From assembly GCF_029024105.1 (NCBI RefSeq), contig NZ_CP118963.1, positions 62,001 through 126,000 of the forward strand: a stretch of 64,000 nucleotides of DNA, read 5' to 3'. Position numbers and translations under genes: made by a program. The notes under the pieces were generated by a model, which had not been told where the DNA came from, ran no database searches, and saw only the letters and a program-made list of their open reading frames with translations. This document shows positions 1 to 8,219 of the stretch, piece after piece. Numbering within the stretch: position 1 is the first letter of the stretch; every line of letters starts with the position of its first letter. Source of the stretch: Acinetobacter lwoffii (lineage in GTDB: Bacteria; Pseudomonadota; Gammaproteobacteria; Pseudomonadales; Moraxellaceae).

Positions 1-1
1 C

Positions 2-373
2 GGGGTGGTGTTATTCCTGTTACTTTTCAATAAACCTTTTGGTTTTGTGGCCATGCTCGGGACGATTGCGCTTTCTGGAATGATCATGCGAAATTCCCTG
101 ATTCTGATTGACCAGATCGAGCAGGATATTCAGGCCGGAGAATCCCCATGGGATGCCATTATCAATGCCACAGTCCGCCGTTGTCGCCCGATTGTCTTGA
201 CCGCATTGGCCGCTGTTTTAGCCATGATTCCCTTGTCCCGCAGTATTTTTTTCGGGCCGATGGCAGTGGCCATTATGGGTGGTTTAATTGTGGCGACACT
301 TCTGACCCTGTTTTTCCTGCCTGCCTTATATGCACAATGGTTTAAAGTGAAAAAAAGTTTAAATTCTGTTTAA
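2..373 (+). CDS. RND-family efflux permease, C-terminal end (partial)
   Basis: The reading frame is open from the window edge and ends at TAA 371-373, so only about the last 123 residues are present. They carry the last transmembrane helices of an RND (AcrB/HAE1-like) drug exporter. Visible features are the typical segment GMIMRNSLILID, the 'RCRPIVLTA' loop that follows TM11, and a final hydrophobic helix ending 'FFLPALYAQWF' before a short basic tail. Family knowledge: such inner-membrane pumps use the proton gradient and pair with a periplasmic adaptor and an outer-membrane channel. The rest of the operon lies upstream of this window, so substrate and symbol cannot be named. Confidence 0.85.
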   Translation, partial: GVVLFLLLFNKPFGFVAMLGTIALSGMIMRNSLILIDQIEQDIQAGESPWDAIINATVRRCRPIVLTALAAVLAMIPLSRSIFFGPMAVAIMGGLIVATLLTLFFLPALYAQWFKVKKSLNSV

Positions 374-503
374 AATTGTCATAATTTCAGGTGCGAAATA
401 TTGAAATTTTCAATATAGTAGCAGCTGAGATTTTTATAATTTAAAAAAATAAGTAACTACTGCATTGGCCGAACTGCCAATCCGGTAATGAGGTTAAACC
501 AAC

Positions 504-881
504 ATGACTCAAACTACATTAACCAAGATGCGACGTTCCGTAGCGATGGCTTATGTCTTCATGTTTTTGGCCTTATTTACCCTGTTTAGTGGACTTTTTG
601 CCTACTGGTTGGCCCGTAAAGTGACACAAGTCGATTATGCCGAAGTCTGGTTACAGGCGCAGGCCTTGTGGATCATGCGAAATATCGTGATTTATACCAT
701 TTTGGCGCTCTTTGCTGCGCTGTGGTTTATTCCGCTGTTTTTCTTTGCCTGGGACAGCCAGTTATGGGTCAAGGCCTGTGTCGTGACCGGGGTGATTTTC
801 AGCTTTATTGCCTTTATTTTCCTGCTCAATGCCTGGTTTAAAGGCCTGCATAAATTCTCTCAAAATAAAGCTGTGTTCTAA
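504..881 (+). CDS. Small hypothetical inner-membrane protein
   Basis: A 125-residue protein with three strongly hydrophobic stretches at about residues 13-37, 58-80 and 88-110, so probably a three-helix inner-membrane protein with a short basic C-terminal tail. The start is supported by a GAGG ribosome-binding site at 490-493, about 10 nt before ATG 504. It stands alone between an efflux-pump gene and dnaJ, both on the same strand, with gaps over 100 bp on each side. I recognise no catalytic motif and cannot assign a function. Coding status rests on the start context, the consistent membrane profile and codon use like the neighbours. Confidence 0.7.
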   Translation: MTQTTLTKMRRSVAMAYVFMFLALFTLFSGLFAYWLARKVTQVDYAEVWLQAQALWIMRNIVIYTILALFAALWFIPLFFFAWDSQLWVKACVVTGVIFSFIAFIFLLNAWFKGLHKFSQNKAVF

Positions 882-985
882 AGCATATAATTTTTTTCAT
901 ATTTCCCCTTGTAAAATCAGGTTTGACCCCAATTTCAGACCTCAGTTGAATATTAAACAAAATTCCGTGAGGAGCATCGCCAGAC

Positions 986-2104
986 ATGGCTAAACGTGAT
1001 TATTATGAGGTTTTGGGCGTCGCTAAAACCGCTAGTGATGATGAAATCAAAAAAGCCTACCGTAAGTTGGCGATGAAATATCATCCAGACCGTAACCCGG
1101 ACAATGCTGAAGCTGAAGAGAAATTCAAAGAAGCAGCAGAGGCCTATGAAGTGCTCTCTGATGGTGAAAAGCGCAGCATGTACGACCGTATGGGCCACCA
1201 GGCCTTTGAGGGTGGTATGGGCGGCGGTGGCGGCTTCGGCGGTGGTTTCAGCGCAGAAGACATTTTCAACCAGTTCGGTGATATTTTCGGTGGTGCTTTT
1301 GGTGGCGGCGGTGGTCGTGGCCAGCAACGTGCACGCCGTGGTTCGGACTTACGCTATGTGATGGAACTGACTCTGGAAGAAGCGGTCAAAGGCGTCAAGA
1401 AAACCATTACCTTTACTGCACCGGCACCGTGTGATGCCTGTGATGGTAAAGGTTCAAAAAATCCAAACGATGTGGAAACCTGCCGTACCTGTCATGGTGC
1501 GGGTCAAGTGCGTATGCAGCAAGGTTTCTTCTCGGTACAGCAAACCTGTAGTACCTGTCGCGGTCAGGGCAAGATCATCAAGAACCCATGTAATAAATGT
1601 CATGGTTCAGGGGTGTCAGATCGTCAGCAAACCTTGGAAGTCACTATTCCTGCGGGCGTGGACAATGGCGACCGCGTACGCTTGACCGGTAAGGGTGAAG
1701 CAATCCGTGATGGTCAGTCAGGTGACTTGTACGTAGAAGTGGTGGTGCGTGAGCACGAAATCTTCCAGCGTGATGGCGCTGATCTGTATATGGATGTGCC
1801 GGTATCGATTGCTGATGCAGCCTTAGGTAAGGAAGTTCAGATTCCTACGCTGGATGGTCGTGTTAGCTTGAAAATTCCTGAAGGTACGCAAACGGGTAAA
1901 TTGTTCCGCTTACGTGGTAAGGGTGTTAAACCGGTACGTACCAGCATGCAAGGTGACTTGCTGTGCCGTATTGTGGTGGAAACTCCAGTGAATTTAAGTG
2001 CACGTCAACGTGAACTGTTAAAAGAACTGCAAGAAACCATGGATGGGGAAGACAGCAAGTCCTCACCAAAGAAAAAATCATTCTTTGATCGCTTGTTTGA
2101 TTAA
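986..2104 (+). CDS. dnaJ: Chaperone protein DnaJ
   Basis: Full-length Hsp40 co-chaperone of DnaK (372 aa; E. coli DnaJ is 376). The J domain fills about residues 1-70 with the HPD triad at 33-35, which triggers ATP hydrolysis by DnaK. A Gly/Phe-rich linker follows at about 75-115. Four zinc-binding CxxCxGxG repeats (CDACDGKG, CRTCHGAG, CSTCRGQG, CNKCHGSG) lie at about 145-210. The C-terminal substrate-binding domains run to the end. An AGGAG site lies about 12 nt before ATG 986. dnaK is not in this window, so dnaJ is transcribed alone or with an unseen promoter, and a strong terminator follows directly. Confidence 0.98.
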   Translation: MAKRDYYEVLGVAKTASDDEIKKAYRKLAMKYHPDRNPDNAEAEEKFKEAAEAYEVLSDGEKRSMYDRMGHQAFEGGMGGGGGFGGGFSAEDIFNQFGDIFGGAFGGGGGRGQQRARRGSDLRYVMELTLEEAVKGVKKTITFTAPAPCDACDGKGSKNPNDVETCRTCHGAGQVRMQQGFFSVQQTCSTCRGQGKIIKNPCNKCHGSGVSDRQQTLEVTIPAGVDNGDRVRLTGKGEAIRDGQSGDLYVEVVVREHEIFQRDGADLYMDVPVSIADAALGKEVQIPTLDGRVSLKIPEGTQTGKLFRLRGKGVKPVRTSMQGDLLCRIVVETPVNLSARQRELLKELQETMDGEDSKSSPKKKSFFDRLFD

Positions 2105-2121
2105 TTGAGTGAAAGTAAAAG

Positions 2122-2145
2122 AGGACGCTGAGGCGTCCTTTTTTA
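2122..2145 (+). terminator. Rho-independent terminator of dnaJ
   Basis: A 7-bp GC-rich stem (AGGACGC / GCGTCCT) with a 4-nt loop followed by a run of T, starting 18 bp after the dnaJ stop codon. Confidence 0.9.
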
Positions 2146-2212
2146 TTATGTAGATAAGATACTCTAGATTAGAAGATGCTATTTATTAGTTGATAGGTAT
2201 CGCTTAAAAACA

Positions 2213-2242
2213 GAAACCGCCTAAAAAGCGGTTTCTATTTTT
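2213..2242 (+). terminator. Second terminator-like hairpin after dnaJ
   Basis: AGAAACCGC and GCGGTTTCT form a 9-bp stem around a short A-rich loop, followed by a T-rich tract. It backs up the dnaJ terminator, or ends an antisense transcript, since the arm is A-rich on the other side. Confidence 0.65.
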
Positions 2243-2515
2243 ATATTTCATTATCTAAATAGAAAGTATGAGTCCAAATTTGGAGGGTGATAGATATTTT
2301 GTAAGTGAGAAAAAAGCATCATTCCCGAAATTAAAAAGACCAATATTGTTATTACAGAGCTATATAATCGCATTCATTACTTATCAAATTTACCAGTACA
2401 GCAGATTACTCTTATTTTGTTCTCATGACAATGGAAGCTTAATCTTATTGAAATCACTATAAATTTTTAAAATTTCATTTTTTAATAAATAAAATAAATA
2501 TATATATAAGAAAAC
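2243..2515. other. AT-rich intergenic stretch without a convincing gene
   Basis: Very AT-rich sequence between the dnaJ terminators and the cold-shock promoter. A 64-codon open frame at 2268-2462 has no good ribosome-binding site and no recognisable domain, so I do not call it. Runs of TATA near 2495-2510 may help open the downstream promoter. Confidence 0.5.
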
Positions 2516-2543
2516 TTGATTAATTAAATTTTTCGTGTATAGT
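2516..2543 (+). promoter_or_regulatory. Sigma-70-like promoter of the cold-shock gene, with a long leader
   Basis: TTGATT at 2516-2521 and TATAGT at 2538-2543, 16 bp apart. Transcription would start near 2550, giving a leader of about 160 nt before the csp start codon. Long, U-rich, structured leaders are typical of cold-inducible csp mRNAs; that this one senses temperature is inference. Confidence 0.6.
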
Positions 2544-2711
2544 TAACTTAACTAGAAAAAAGTCTTGTTTCGGTAAATCTTCTTTAAGTATCGCAGTTTT
2601 AGTCATAATCCTTCGTTTTTTTCAGATTTTAAGTCTCATTCTTTATTATTTCAAAGTTATATTCAGTCAATAAATTGACTAAAAATTATTAAAAAATTAG
2701 TAGGATATATT

Positions 2712-2927
2712 ATGTCAAACTCAAATGTTGTTAAAGGTACTGTAAAGTGGTTCAACGAAACTAAAGGTTTTGGTTTTATTCAACAAGAATCAGGTCCAGA
2801 TGTTTTTGCTCATTTCAGCGAAATCGCCAGTTCAGGTTTTAAAACCTTAATGGAAGGCCAACTGGTTGAATTCAGTGTAGCTCAAGGTCAAAAAGGACCG
2901 AATGCTGTAAATATTGTTGCTATCTAA
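2712..2927 (+). CDS. CspA-family cold-shock protein
   Basis: 71-residue single cold-shock domain, the normal length for the family. RNP1 is visible as KGFGFIQ and RNP2 as VFAHFSEI, the surface aromatic and basic residues that bind single-stranded RNA/DNA. Family role: RNA chaperone that melts secondary structure, acting in the cytoplasm at low temperature or in stationary phase. A TAGGA ribosome-binding site sits about 6 nt before the ATG. A perfect terminator follows at once, so the gene is normally monocistronic, with possible read-through to two small ORFs. Bacteria carry several paralogues, so I give no numbered symbol. Confidence 0.95.
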   Translation: MSNSNVVKGTVKWFNETKGFGFIQQESGPDVFAHFSEIASSGFKTLMEGQLVEFSVAQGQKGPNAVNIVAI

Positions 2928-2944
2928 GTAAGAATAAACAGTAA

Positions 2945-2974
2945 AAAAAAGCACTTAATAAGTGCTTTTTTTAT
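2945..2974 (+). terminator. Rho-independent terminator of csp
   Basis: AGCACTT / AAGTGCT stem with a short loop, flanked by A-run and T-run, so it can work on both strands. Confidence 0.9.
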
Positions 2975-3038
2975 CGTTCAAATTTAATTTTAAGTTATTT
3001 TCCAAATTGGAAAAATCTTTAGAAAAACAGGATTCAAG

Positions 3039-3266
3039 TTGTTAAAAATAAATGATTTAATTGCAAAATCTAAAAATGGTACTGAAATTATTGTTTCGTT
3101 AATTCCTCTCAATAAAATGCAAAATACACGTCAGGGTTTAAAAAGAATTGAAGTGGGTAAAAGAGTTCTTCTTTCATCTGGAGTTGAGGTAGATTTAAAC
3201 TTAGATGGCCGTACATTCTATACTTCTCTAAATCAATTATTTAAGCTAAATCATAAAGTTATTTAA
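3039..3266 (+). CDS. Small hypothetical protein downstream of csp
   Basis: 75 codons from a TTG start at 3039 with a CAGGA site 6-7 nt upstream. The protein is soluble, with a basic middle (KRIEVGKRVLL) and alternating polar/hydrophobic segments that suggest a small beta fold; no domain is recognised. It lies 112 bp after the csp stop, behind the csp terminator, on the same strand. A TTG start and no recognised family make this call tentative. The frame shows ordinary Acinetobacter-like codon use and ends cleanly. Confidence 0.5.
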   Translation: MLKINDLIAKSKNGTEIIVSLIPLNKMQNTRQGLKRIEVGKRVLLSSGVEVDLNLDGRTFYTSLNQLFKLNHKVI

Positions 3267-3335
3267 AGATAAAATTAAGAAACATCAATTTTTAGTGGAT
3301 ATTTTGCCACTTTAACTATTATTAAAGGTATAGAT

Positions 3336-3533
3336 ATGCTTAAACAAAGTATCAGTGTGAAGGATCAGTTTGGGGCTCAACACGCTATTCAAGCAACAGT
3401 CGATCATCATTTTTCTAAAACACAATCTCATTCCAATATAAAACATATCACTGTAGATGGTGAAGATATTCGTCCCAGTTTTGAAATGTGCTTTCAAAGT
3501 ACCTTAAGTGGAAAAATTTTCAAAATTGTATAG
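3336..3533 (+). CDS. Small hypothetical protein near csp
   Basis: 65 codons from ATG 3336, with an AAAGG ribosome-binding site 7-8 nt upstream. The product is hydrophilic with several histidines (VDHHFSKTQSH) and no membrane segment or signal peptide. It is the second of two tiny ORFs behind csp, 69 bp after the first. I do not recognise a family and give no function. The good start context favours a real gene. Confidence 0.5.
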   Translation: MLKQSISVKDQFGAQHAIQATVDHHFSKTQSHSNIKHITVDGEDIRPSFEMCFQSTLSGKIFKIV

Positions 3534-4135
3534 ACTATGCAAATTTTGCTTTAGGTATTATTATTTTTAATAAGTTCCCTAAGAGCTAGATAATTCATTT
3601 GCTCAATCTAAGGACTGATTTTTGTATAAAGCAAAATTGAGTCCTTTTAATCTCAATAAGACTTAAAATCTTATCTGCTCATCAATTCAAAAGTAGATAT
3701 TCATAATTAAAATTTAGTAAAAAGTCTTGCATAAGAATCCTGTTAATCTAACTGAGATTTAAATCATCAAGATTTTGAGCTCAATTAATAATGGCGAGAC
3801 TAAACAGGAAAAACTGTATTGGCAAGTCGTCTGTTTAACTTCACAAATCAGTAATCTCAGTAAATCAATGCAAAATCAGAGCGATAAAATTATGAATAAG
3901 CTTATTTCAGTTATATGAGTAATTGCTAAAAACTATATGACGAGTCAAGTTGATGTATATCGTATAGCTTTGACGGAAGTGATTGCCTAACTTCTTAAGC
4001 TTGATTAAAACTCTTATCAATATCAGTGATTTCACTCTTTGAGTATTTTCATTGATTTTTATGCAATGCATCTTAGTGTTATTCTGCAGTTTTGCTATAG
4101 TAAGAGCAATTTTGGATCAACATCAGGACTATGTT
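3534..4135. other. 600-bp gap with a possible decayed coding fragment
   Basis: No intact gene. From 3763 one frame reads about 45 codons that look like a real helical protein (LTSQISNLSKSMQNQSDKI) until TGA near 3916, then continues in the same frame for about 24 codons (KNYMTSQVDVYRIALTEVIA) to TAA near 3988. No start codon or ribosome-binding site precedes it. I read this as a possible gene remnant. The last 80 bp should contain the dapB promoter, but I see no strong hexamer pair. Confidence 0.35.
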
Positions 4136-4957
4136 ATGTCAGCTACACCACGCATTGGGATCTTAGGTGCAGGCGGTCGTATGGGGCGTATCCTTATTCA
4201 GGCGGTGCATGAAGCAGGTTATCAATTGGCGGCCGCGGTAGAACGCCCTGAAAGTACACTATTAGGCGCAGATGCTGGTGAACTTGCCGGAATTGGCGCA
4301 ACAGGTGTCAAGATTGTGGGTAGCCTTACCGATGTAGTCAAAGACTGTGATGTCGTGATTGATTTTACCGCACCCGCAGCGACCGTCAATCATCTGAAAA
4401 TCTGCCGTGAAGCTGGTGTCGCCATCGTGATCGGTACGACGGGTATGAATGATGAGCAAAAAGCCTATCTGGATCAATCTGCGACGGAAACTCCTGTAGT
4501 GTATGCAGCGAATTATTCAGTGGGTGTGAATGTATCGATCAAATTGCTTGAACTGGCCTCTAAAGTTTTTGGTGATACCGTAGATATCGAAGTGATTGAA
4601 GCACATCACCGTCACAAAGTAGATGCGCCATCGGGTACAGCTTTGATGTGGGGTGAGGCGATTGCGGAAACTTTAGGCCGTGACCTGAAAGAAGATGCGG
4701 TCTATTGCCGTGAAGGTCATACCGGTCCGCGTGAGCGTAAGAGCATTGGCTTCCAGACCATTCGTGGTGGCGATATTGTCGGTGAACATACCGCCATGTT
4801 TATTGCCGATGGGGAACGTGTGGAAATTACTCATAAAGCGACCAATCGCATGAACTTTGCTTCTGGTGCGGTACGTGCTGCGGCTTGGGTCGTAGGTCGT
4901 GAAGCGCGTAAATATGATATGAAAGACGTGCTTGGTTTTAACGATATTCAGGTTTAA
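4136..4957 (+). CDS. dapB: 4-hydroxy-tetrahydrodipicolinate reductase
   Basis: 273 residues, exactly the E. coli length, when started at ATG 4136; the frame stays open upstream to 4052, but that part is hydrophobic and unlike the family, and AGGA precedes 4136. The N-terminal Rossmann motif GAGGRMGR binds NAD(P)H. The catalytic/substrate-binding signature is EAHHRHKVDAPSGTA, with the His pair and Lys of the family. The enzyme reduces the dihydrodipicolinate precursor in lysine and meso-diaminopimelate synthesis in the cytoplasm, feeding peptidoglycan. It lies downstream of dnaJ, here separated from it by the csp insert, and 57 bp before a START-domain gene. Confidence 0.97.
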   Translation: MSATPRIGILGAGGRMGRILIQAVHEAGYQLAAAVERPESTLLGADAGELAGIGATGVKIVGSLTDVVKDCDVVIDFTAPAATVNHLKICREAGVAIVIGTTGMNDEQKAYLDQSATETPVVYAANYSVGVNVSIKLLELASKVFGDTVDIEVIEAHHRHKVDAPSGTALMWGEAIAETLGRDLKEDAVYCREGHTGPRERKSIGFQTIRGGDIVGEHTAMFIADGERVEITHKATNRMNFASGAVRAAAWVVGREARKYDMKDVLGFNDIQV

Positions 4958-5014
4958 AACCGAGTTAAAATCATTTATAAAAAAGTATAAAACTAGAATA
5001 AGACGAATAATATA

Positions 5015-5659
5015 ATGCAAAAAATGATTTTCCTGCTCTGTGCAGTGGCACTTGGTGCCATTGCGCAGGCAAAGCCTCTCGAGAAGCCTAAACTCAGTAT
5101 TTATAAAAATAATATCAAGGTCTGGACTTATCAGAATGAGCAAAACCCAGTGTTTCTCTATAAAGCTGAAACCACCTATACCACCCCCATTGAAAATGCC
5201 GTGTCCCTGATTCTGAATGTCGAGCATACAGTACAGTGGGTTCCCTATATGGGTAGCATCAAGGTTCTGTCCCGAAATGATAAAAAAGGTGACTTTATCC
5301 TGTATATGGTGCTGGATTTTCCATTTCCCTTAAAAGACCGTGACCTGATTGTGCAGGGCAAGATGATCAAGGAAGCCAATGGTCAGATCACCATTAAGAA
5401 TAAAGCCATCCAAAGTGGTTATCCTTTAAACCCGGATTATGTGCGTTTAACCGATTATCAGGGTGACTGGACTTTTCAGAAACTGGCCAATAATAAAGTC
5501 AAGGTCTCTACCTATGGTTATGCCAATCCGGAAGGTTCCATTCCTTTGAGCTTCGTAAATATGTTTGTGCAACAGCAACCTTATCAGATGCTGCAGAAAA
5601 TGAAGACCGAGCTGGCCAAGCCTTCATCTATTGCGGTCTTGCCTGAAGCTCTACAATAA
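5015..5659 (+). CDS. START-domain (lipid-transfer-like) periplasmic protein
   Basis: 214 residues with an N-terminal signal peptide (hydrophobic 5-17, cleavage likely after AQA-K). The rest resembles bacterial START/SRPBCC proteins: the NAVSLILNVEHTVQWVPYMGSIKVL helix-turn and the DFPFPLKDRDLIV strand are typical. The fold is a helix-grip cavity for hydrophobic ligands; the ligand here is unknown. It follows dapB on the same strand by 57 bp, possibly co-transcribed, and ends in a symmetric terminator. Family assignment is from motif memory, not a search. Confidence 0.75.
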   Translation: MQKMIFLLCAVALGAIAQAKPLEKPKLSIYKNNIKVWTYQNEQNPVFLYKAETTYTTPIENAVSLILNVEHTVQWVPYMGSIKVLSRNDKKGDFILYMVLDFPFPLKDRDLIVQGKMIKEANGQITIKNKAIQSGYPLNPDYVRLTDYQGDWTFQKLANNKVKVSTYGYANPEGSIPLSFVNMFVQQQPYQMLQKMKTELAKPSSIAVLPEALQ

Positions 5660-5685
5660 AAAAGACCCAATTTCTGGGTCTTTTT
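5659..5685. terminator. Bidirectional terminator between convergent genes
   Basis: AAAGACCC / GGGTCTTT stem with a 5-6 nt loop and A/T runs on both sides. It serves the START gene on the plus strand and the adh operon on the minus strand. Confidence 0.9.
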
Positions 5686-5707
5686 AACAGCTGAAAATAA
5701 GCAGGAT

Positions 5708-6736
5708 TTAAGCTGTAAAATCTGCTTTAAGCACAATCCGGTAACGGGCTTTGCCAGAATGCAGATGTTCAATCGCTTGGTTCAGTTGTGACATCGGGAA
5801 GACTTCAATTTGCGGAGCAATATTTTTACGTGCAGCAAATTGGAGTAACTGACGTAATGCCGCCGGCGAACCTGTCGGTGAACCGGTAACTGACTTGGCT
5901 CCGCCAATCAACATGCCAGCCGGAATCTGCATCGGCTCAAGTGGTAAACCCAGCATATGCACAGTGCCATTCGGCGCCAAAGTTGCCAGATAAGCCTGCC
6001 AGTTCAAGGTGACATTGACAGTACTCAGTAATAAATCAAACTTGCCACGCTGGGCTTTTAATGCAGCGACATCACGACTGTTCACTACATGGTCAGCGCC
6101 CATGGCTTTCAGTTCATCAGTTTTATCCAGGTTCGAGGTGAAGGCAGTAATTTCACAGCCCCAGGCTTTCAGCAGCTTGATGGCCATATGTCCTAAACCG
6201 CCAATGCCAATTACGCCCACATGATGAATGGCCTGAATCTGATGTTTGAGAATCGGATCGAATACGGTAATTCCGCCACAGAGCAGGGGACCCGCACTTT
6301 CAGGGTCAAGATCTTCGGGTAGGGGAATGACCCATTGCCAGCCGGCACGCACTTTATCGGCAAAACCACCGGCATGTCCGACAATGGTCGCCACCTGACC
6401 GCCAGTACACAGCACTTGCTGGCCCGAAATACAAGGATCGCAATATTGACAACTTTCCGCTGTCCAGCCGATGCCAACCCGTTGCCCAACTTTCAGGCCT
6501 TTGGCTTCTGCACCCAGATGGGTAATGGTGCCGATAATCTCATGTCCTGCTACGACCGGATACACTGAAGAACCCCAGTCATTGTTAATGACTGAAATAT
6601 CAGAATGACAGAGACCGCAGTATTCCACTTTGACTTCGACCTGATGCGGCTGCAGTTCTCCGGCATCGAATTGATAAGGTTCCAGTTCCGCACCTGCGGA
6701 CATGGCAGCATAAGCTTGAATAATATTATTCGACAT
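5708..6736 (-). CDS. Zinc-dependent alcohol dehydrogenase (CAD/YahK-like)
   Basis: 342-residue medium-chain dehydrogenase. The catalytic zinc site is visible as CGLCHSD near residue 40 and GHE near 65; the structural zinc cysteines are the CQYCDPCISGQQVLC cluster near 96-110. A Rossmann GIGGLGHMA motif near 177 binds the nicotinamide cofactor. Sequence style fits the NADP-dependent cinnamyl-alcohol/aldehyde reductase branch (YahK/AdhC type), which reduces broad aldehydes; the physiological substrate is unknown. It starts 4 bp after tag ends, so it is the last gene of a minus-strand run from mutY. Confidence 0.88.
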   Translation of the reverse strand: MSNNIIQAYAAMSAGAELEPYQFDAGELQPHQVEVKVEYCGLCHSDISVINNDWGSSVYPVVAGHEIIGTITHLGAEAKGLKVGQRVGIGWTAESCQYCDPCISGQQVLCTGGQVATIVGHAGGFADKVRAGWQWVIPLPEDLDPESAGPLLCGGITVFDPILKHQIQAIHHVGVIGIGGLGHMAIKLLKAWGCEITAFTSNLDKTDELKAMGADHVVNSRDVAALKAQRGKFDLLLSTVNVTLNWQAYLATLAPNGTVHMLGLPLEPMQIPAGMLIGGAKSVTGSPTGSPAALRQLLQFAARKNIAPQIEVFPMSQLNQAIEHLHSGKARYRIVLKADFTA

Positions 6737-6740
6737 GATT

Positions 6741-7322
6741 TCAGCTCTTATTTAAATGCGAGGATATTGTTTTAAAGTCACAATGATTTTCATGGTCATC
6801 GACCATACCAACGGCCTGCATAAAGGCATAGCAAATGGTGGGTCCGACAAATTTAAAACCAGCCTGTTTGAGTGCTTTAGACATCTTCTGGCTCTCAATG
6901 GTTTGAGCAGGCGCCTGACGATAATCCACAACATCATTATTCAATCGCGGTTGCTGGGTAAAAGACCAGAGCCATTCTACCAGATTGATCCCTTGCTGCT
7001 GTAGCTTAAGCCATGCTTGGGCATTTTCCCGAATGGCATTGAGTTTGCCGCGATGCCGTATCAGGCTAGCATCTTCAAGTTTTATTTGGAGTTGTTGATC
7101 TGTAAGTGAGGCGATAGATTCGATCGAATATTGAAAAAAATGTTTACGATAAGCTTCACGTTTTCTGAGAACGGTAATCCAGGCCAGACCGGCCTGCTGT
7201 CCTTCCAGACACAGCATTTCAAACAGGCGATTTTCATCCAGCAGGGCCTGTCCCCATTCCTGGTCATGGTAGGTGATATACAGCGGATCATCGGAGCACC
7301 AGCCACAGCGTTGCACAGTCAT
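6741..7322 (-). CDS. tag: DNA-3-methyladenine glycosylase I
   Basis: 193 residues, close to E. coli Tag (187). It shows RCGWCSDDPLYITYHDQEWG at the N-terminus, whose Cys6 and His19 match the zinc ligands of Tag, and a C-terminal DHENHC that supplies the other ligands. The segment LFEMLCLEGQQAGLAWITVL is the family signature. It removes 3-methyladenine from alkylated DNA in base-excision repair. It lies 24 bp after the 81-residue gene and 4 bp before the dehydrogenase, in an apparent operon that also includes mutY. Confidence 0.96.
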   Translation of the reverse strand: MTVQRCGWCSDDPLYITYHDQEWGQALLDENRLFEMLCLEGQQAGLAWITVLRKREAYRKHFFQYSIESIASLTDQQLQIKLEDASLIRHRGKLNAIRENAQAWLKLQQQGINLVEWLWSFTQQPRLNNDVVDYRQAPAQTIESQKMSKALKQAGFKFVGPTICYAFMQAVGMVDDHENHCDFKTISSHLNKS

Positions 7323-7346
7323 GTGATGCTCCTTGTTTTGATGCTT

Positions 7347-7592
7347 TTATAATTTAAACACAGTCCATTGATCCTGCTGATTGTCCCAATACGACAGTTC
7401 AGCCTGATCCAGATCGCTAAATTGAATCCACATATCTTTACCGGCCTTGTCGGCATAACCGGTACTGATCAGAAGCGCATCCTCGGTAATTTCCATCACC
7501 CAGCCCTGGTAAGTTTGACCATTCAATACAATTTTTTGTTGATTGCCTGATTCAGCAAATTCCACCAGACGATTGATCAACGCTTCTGACAT
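7347..7592 (-). CDS. Conserved-looking small hypothetical protein
   Basis: 81 residues, acidic, no signal peptide or membrane segment. Short strands such as KIVLNGQTYQGWVMEI and DMWIQFSDL suggest a small beta-barrel, perhaps Sm- or SH3-like, but I do not recognise the family. It is tightly packed between the LytM lipoprotein gene (15 bp) and tag (24 bp), so it is almost certainly a real gene translated from the same transcript. Confidence 0.75.
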   Translation of the reverse strand: MSEALINRLVEFAESGNQQKIVLNGQTYQGWVMEITEDALLISTGYADKAGKDMWIQFSDLDQAELSYWDNQQDQWTVFKL

Positions 7593-7607
7593 GTAAATAT
7601 CCTAAAA

Positions 7608-8159
7608 TTAACGTAAATAGGGATAAGGGTTGACCACACCGCGGCCCTTGCCCTGTAAATAGATTCCATAATGCAGATGGGGAGCAGTATGCCGGGCATT
7701 GCCGCTGTTGCCGACATAAGCAATCAGCTGGCCTTTTTTGACATAGTCGCCGACTTTTAAGCCACGTTTATGGCCATCCAGATGCGCATAATAGTGCCAG
7801 GAGCCGCCTGGACCCAAAATCCAGACTACTTTACCACCCAAATTGTTATTACGTAAATCCGCAATCAGGCCCTCAGTCGCGCTAAAAACCTTGGTTCCAC
7901 GTGGAGCCATGATATCAATACCTTCATGCAGACGTCCGCGACTGCGCGAAGCGCCCCAAGTATCTGTTAATTCACGTGCCTGTACACGTGCAACCGGGAT
8001 TGGCAAAGAAGAAGGCATCCGCATATTTTTCAGCTTTTGCACCAGAATGGGATTGAGCTGTACAGAGGGGGATTTTTTCGGTGTACTGCTACAGGCTGCC
8101 AGCAGCACAGCTATTAAAGCAATCCATATCAAAGCAAGATATTGGCGCACGCTATTCAT
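7608..8159 (-). CDS. M23/LytM-domain lipoprotein (peptidoglycan endopeptidase-like)
   Basis: 183 residues. The N-terminus is a lipoprotein signal with lipobox LLAAC, so the mature protein is anchored to a membrane. The C-terminal two thirds is an M23 domain: HEGID supplies the first zinc ligands and HLHYG the HxH ligand, with HYYAHLDG before it, so the active site looks complete. Likely role: cleaving peptidoglycan cross-links or activating amidases. It lies 60 bp downstream of mutY in the same direction. Substrate specificity cannot be inferred. Confidence 0.88.
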   Translation of the reverse strand: MNSVRQYLALIWIALIAVLLAACSSTPKKSPSVQLNPILVQKLKNMRMPSSLPIPVARVQARELTDTWGASRSRGRLHEGIDIMAPRGTKVFSATEGLIADLRNNNLGGKVVWILGPGGSWHYYAHLDGHKRGLKVGDYVKKGQLIAYVGNSGNARHTAPHLHYGIYLQGKGRGVVNPYPYLR

Positions 8160-8219
8160 CCTTAAATATTGGCAATGCTCATTCTGAGCTGATCGGTTTT
8201 TTGCTTTGTCCAGACTATG

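Noticed and set aside
953..1327. 124-codon minus-strand ORF over dnaJ
   Set aside because: Lies opposite the Gly/Phe-rich and J-domain region of dnaJ; its composition is a shadow of dnaJ codons.
2268..2462. 64-codon ORF after the dnaJ terminators
   Set aside because: No ribosome-binding site, very AT-rich, no domain, and it lies in the region upstream of the csp promoter.
4673..5227. 184-codon minus-strand ORF across dapB and the START gene
   Set aside because: Overlaps two well-supported genes on the other strand and has no recognisable domain or start signal.
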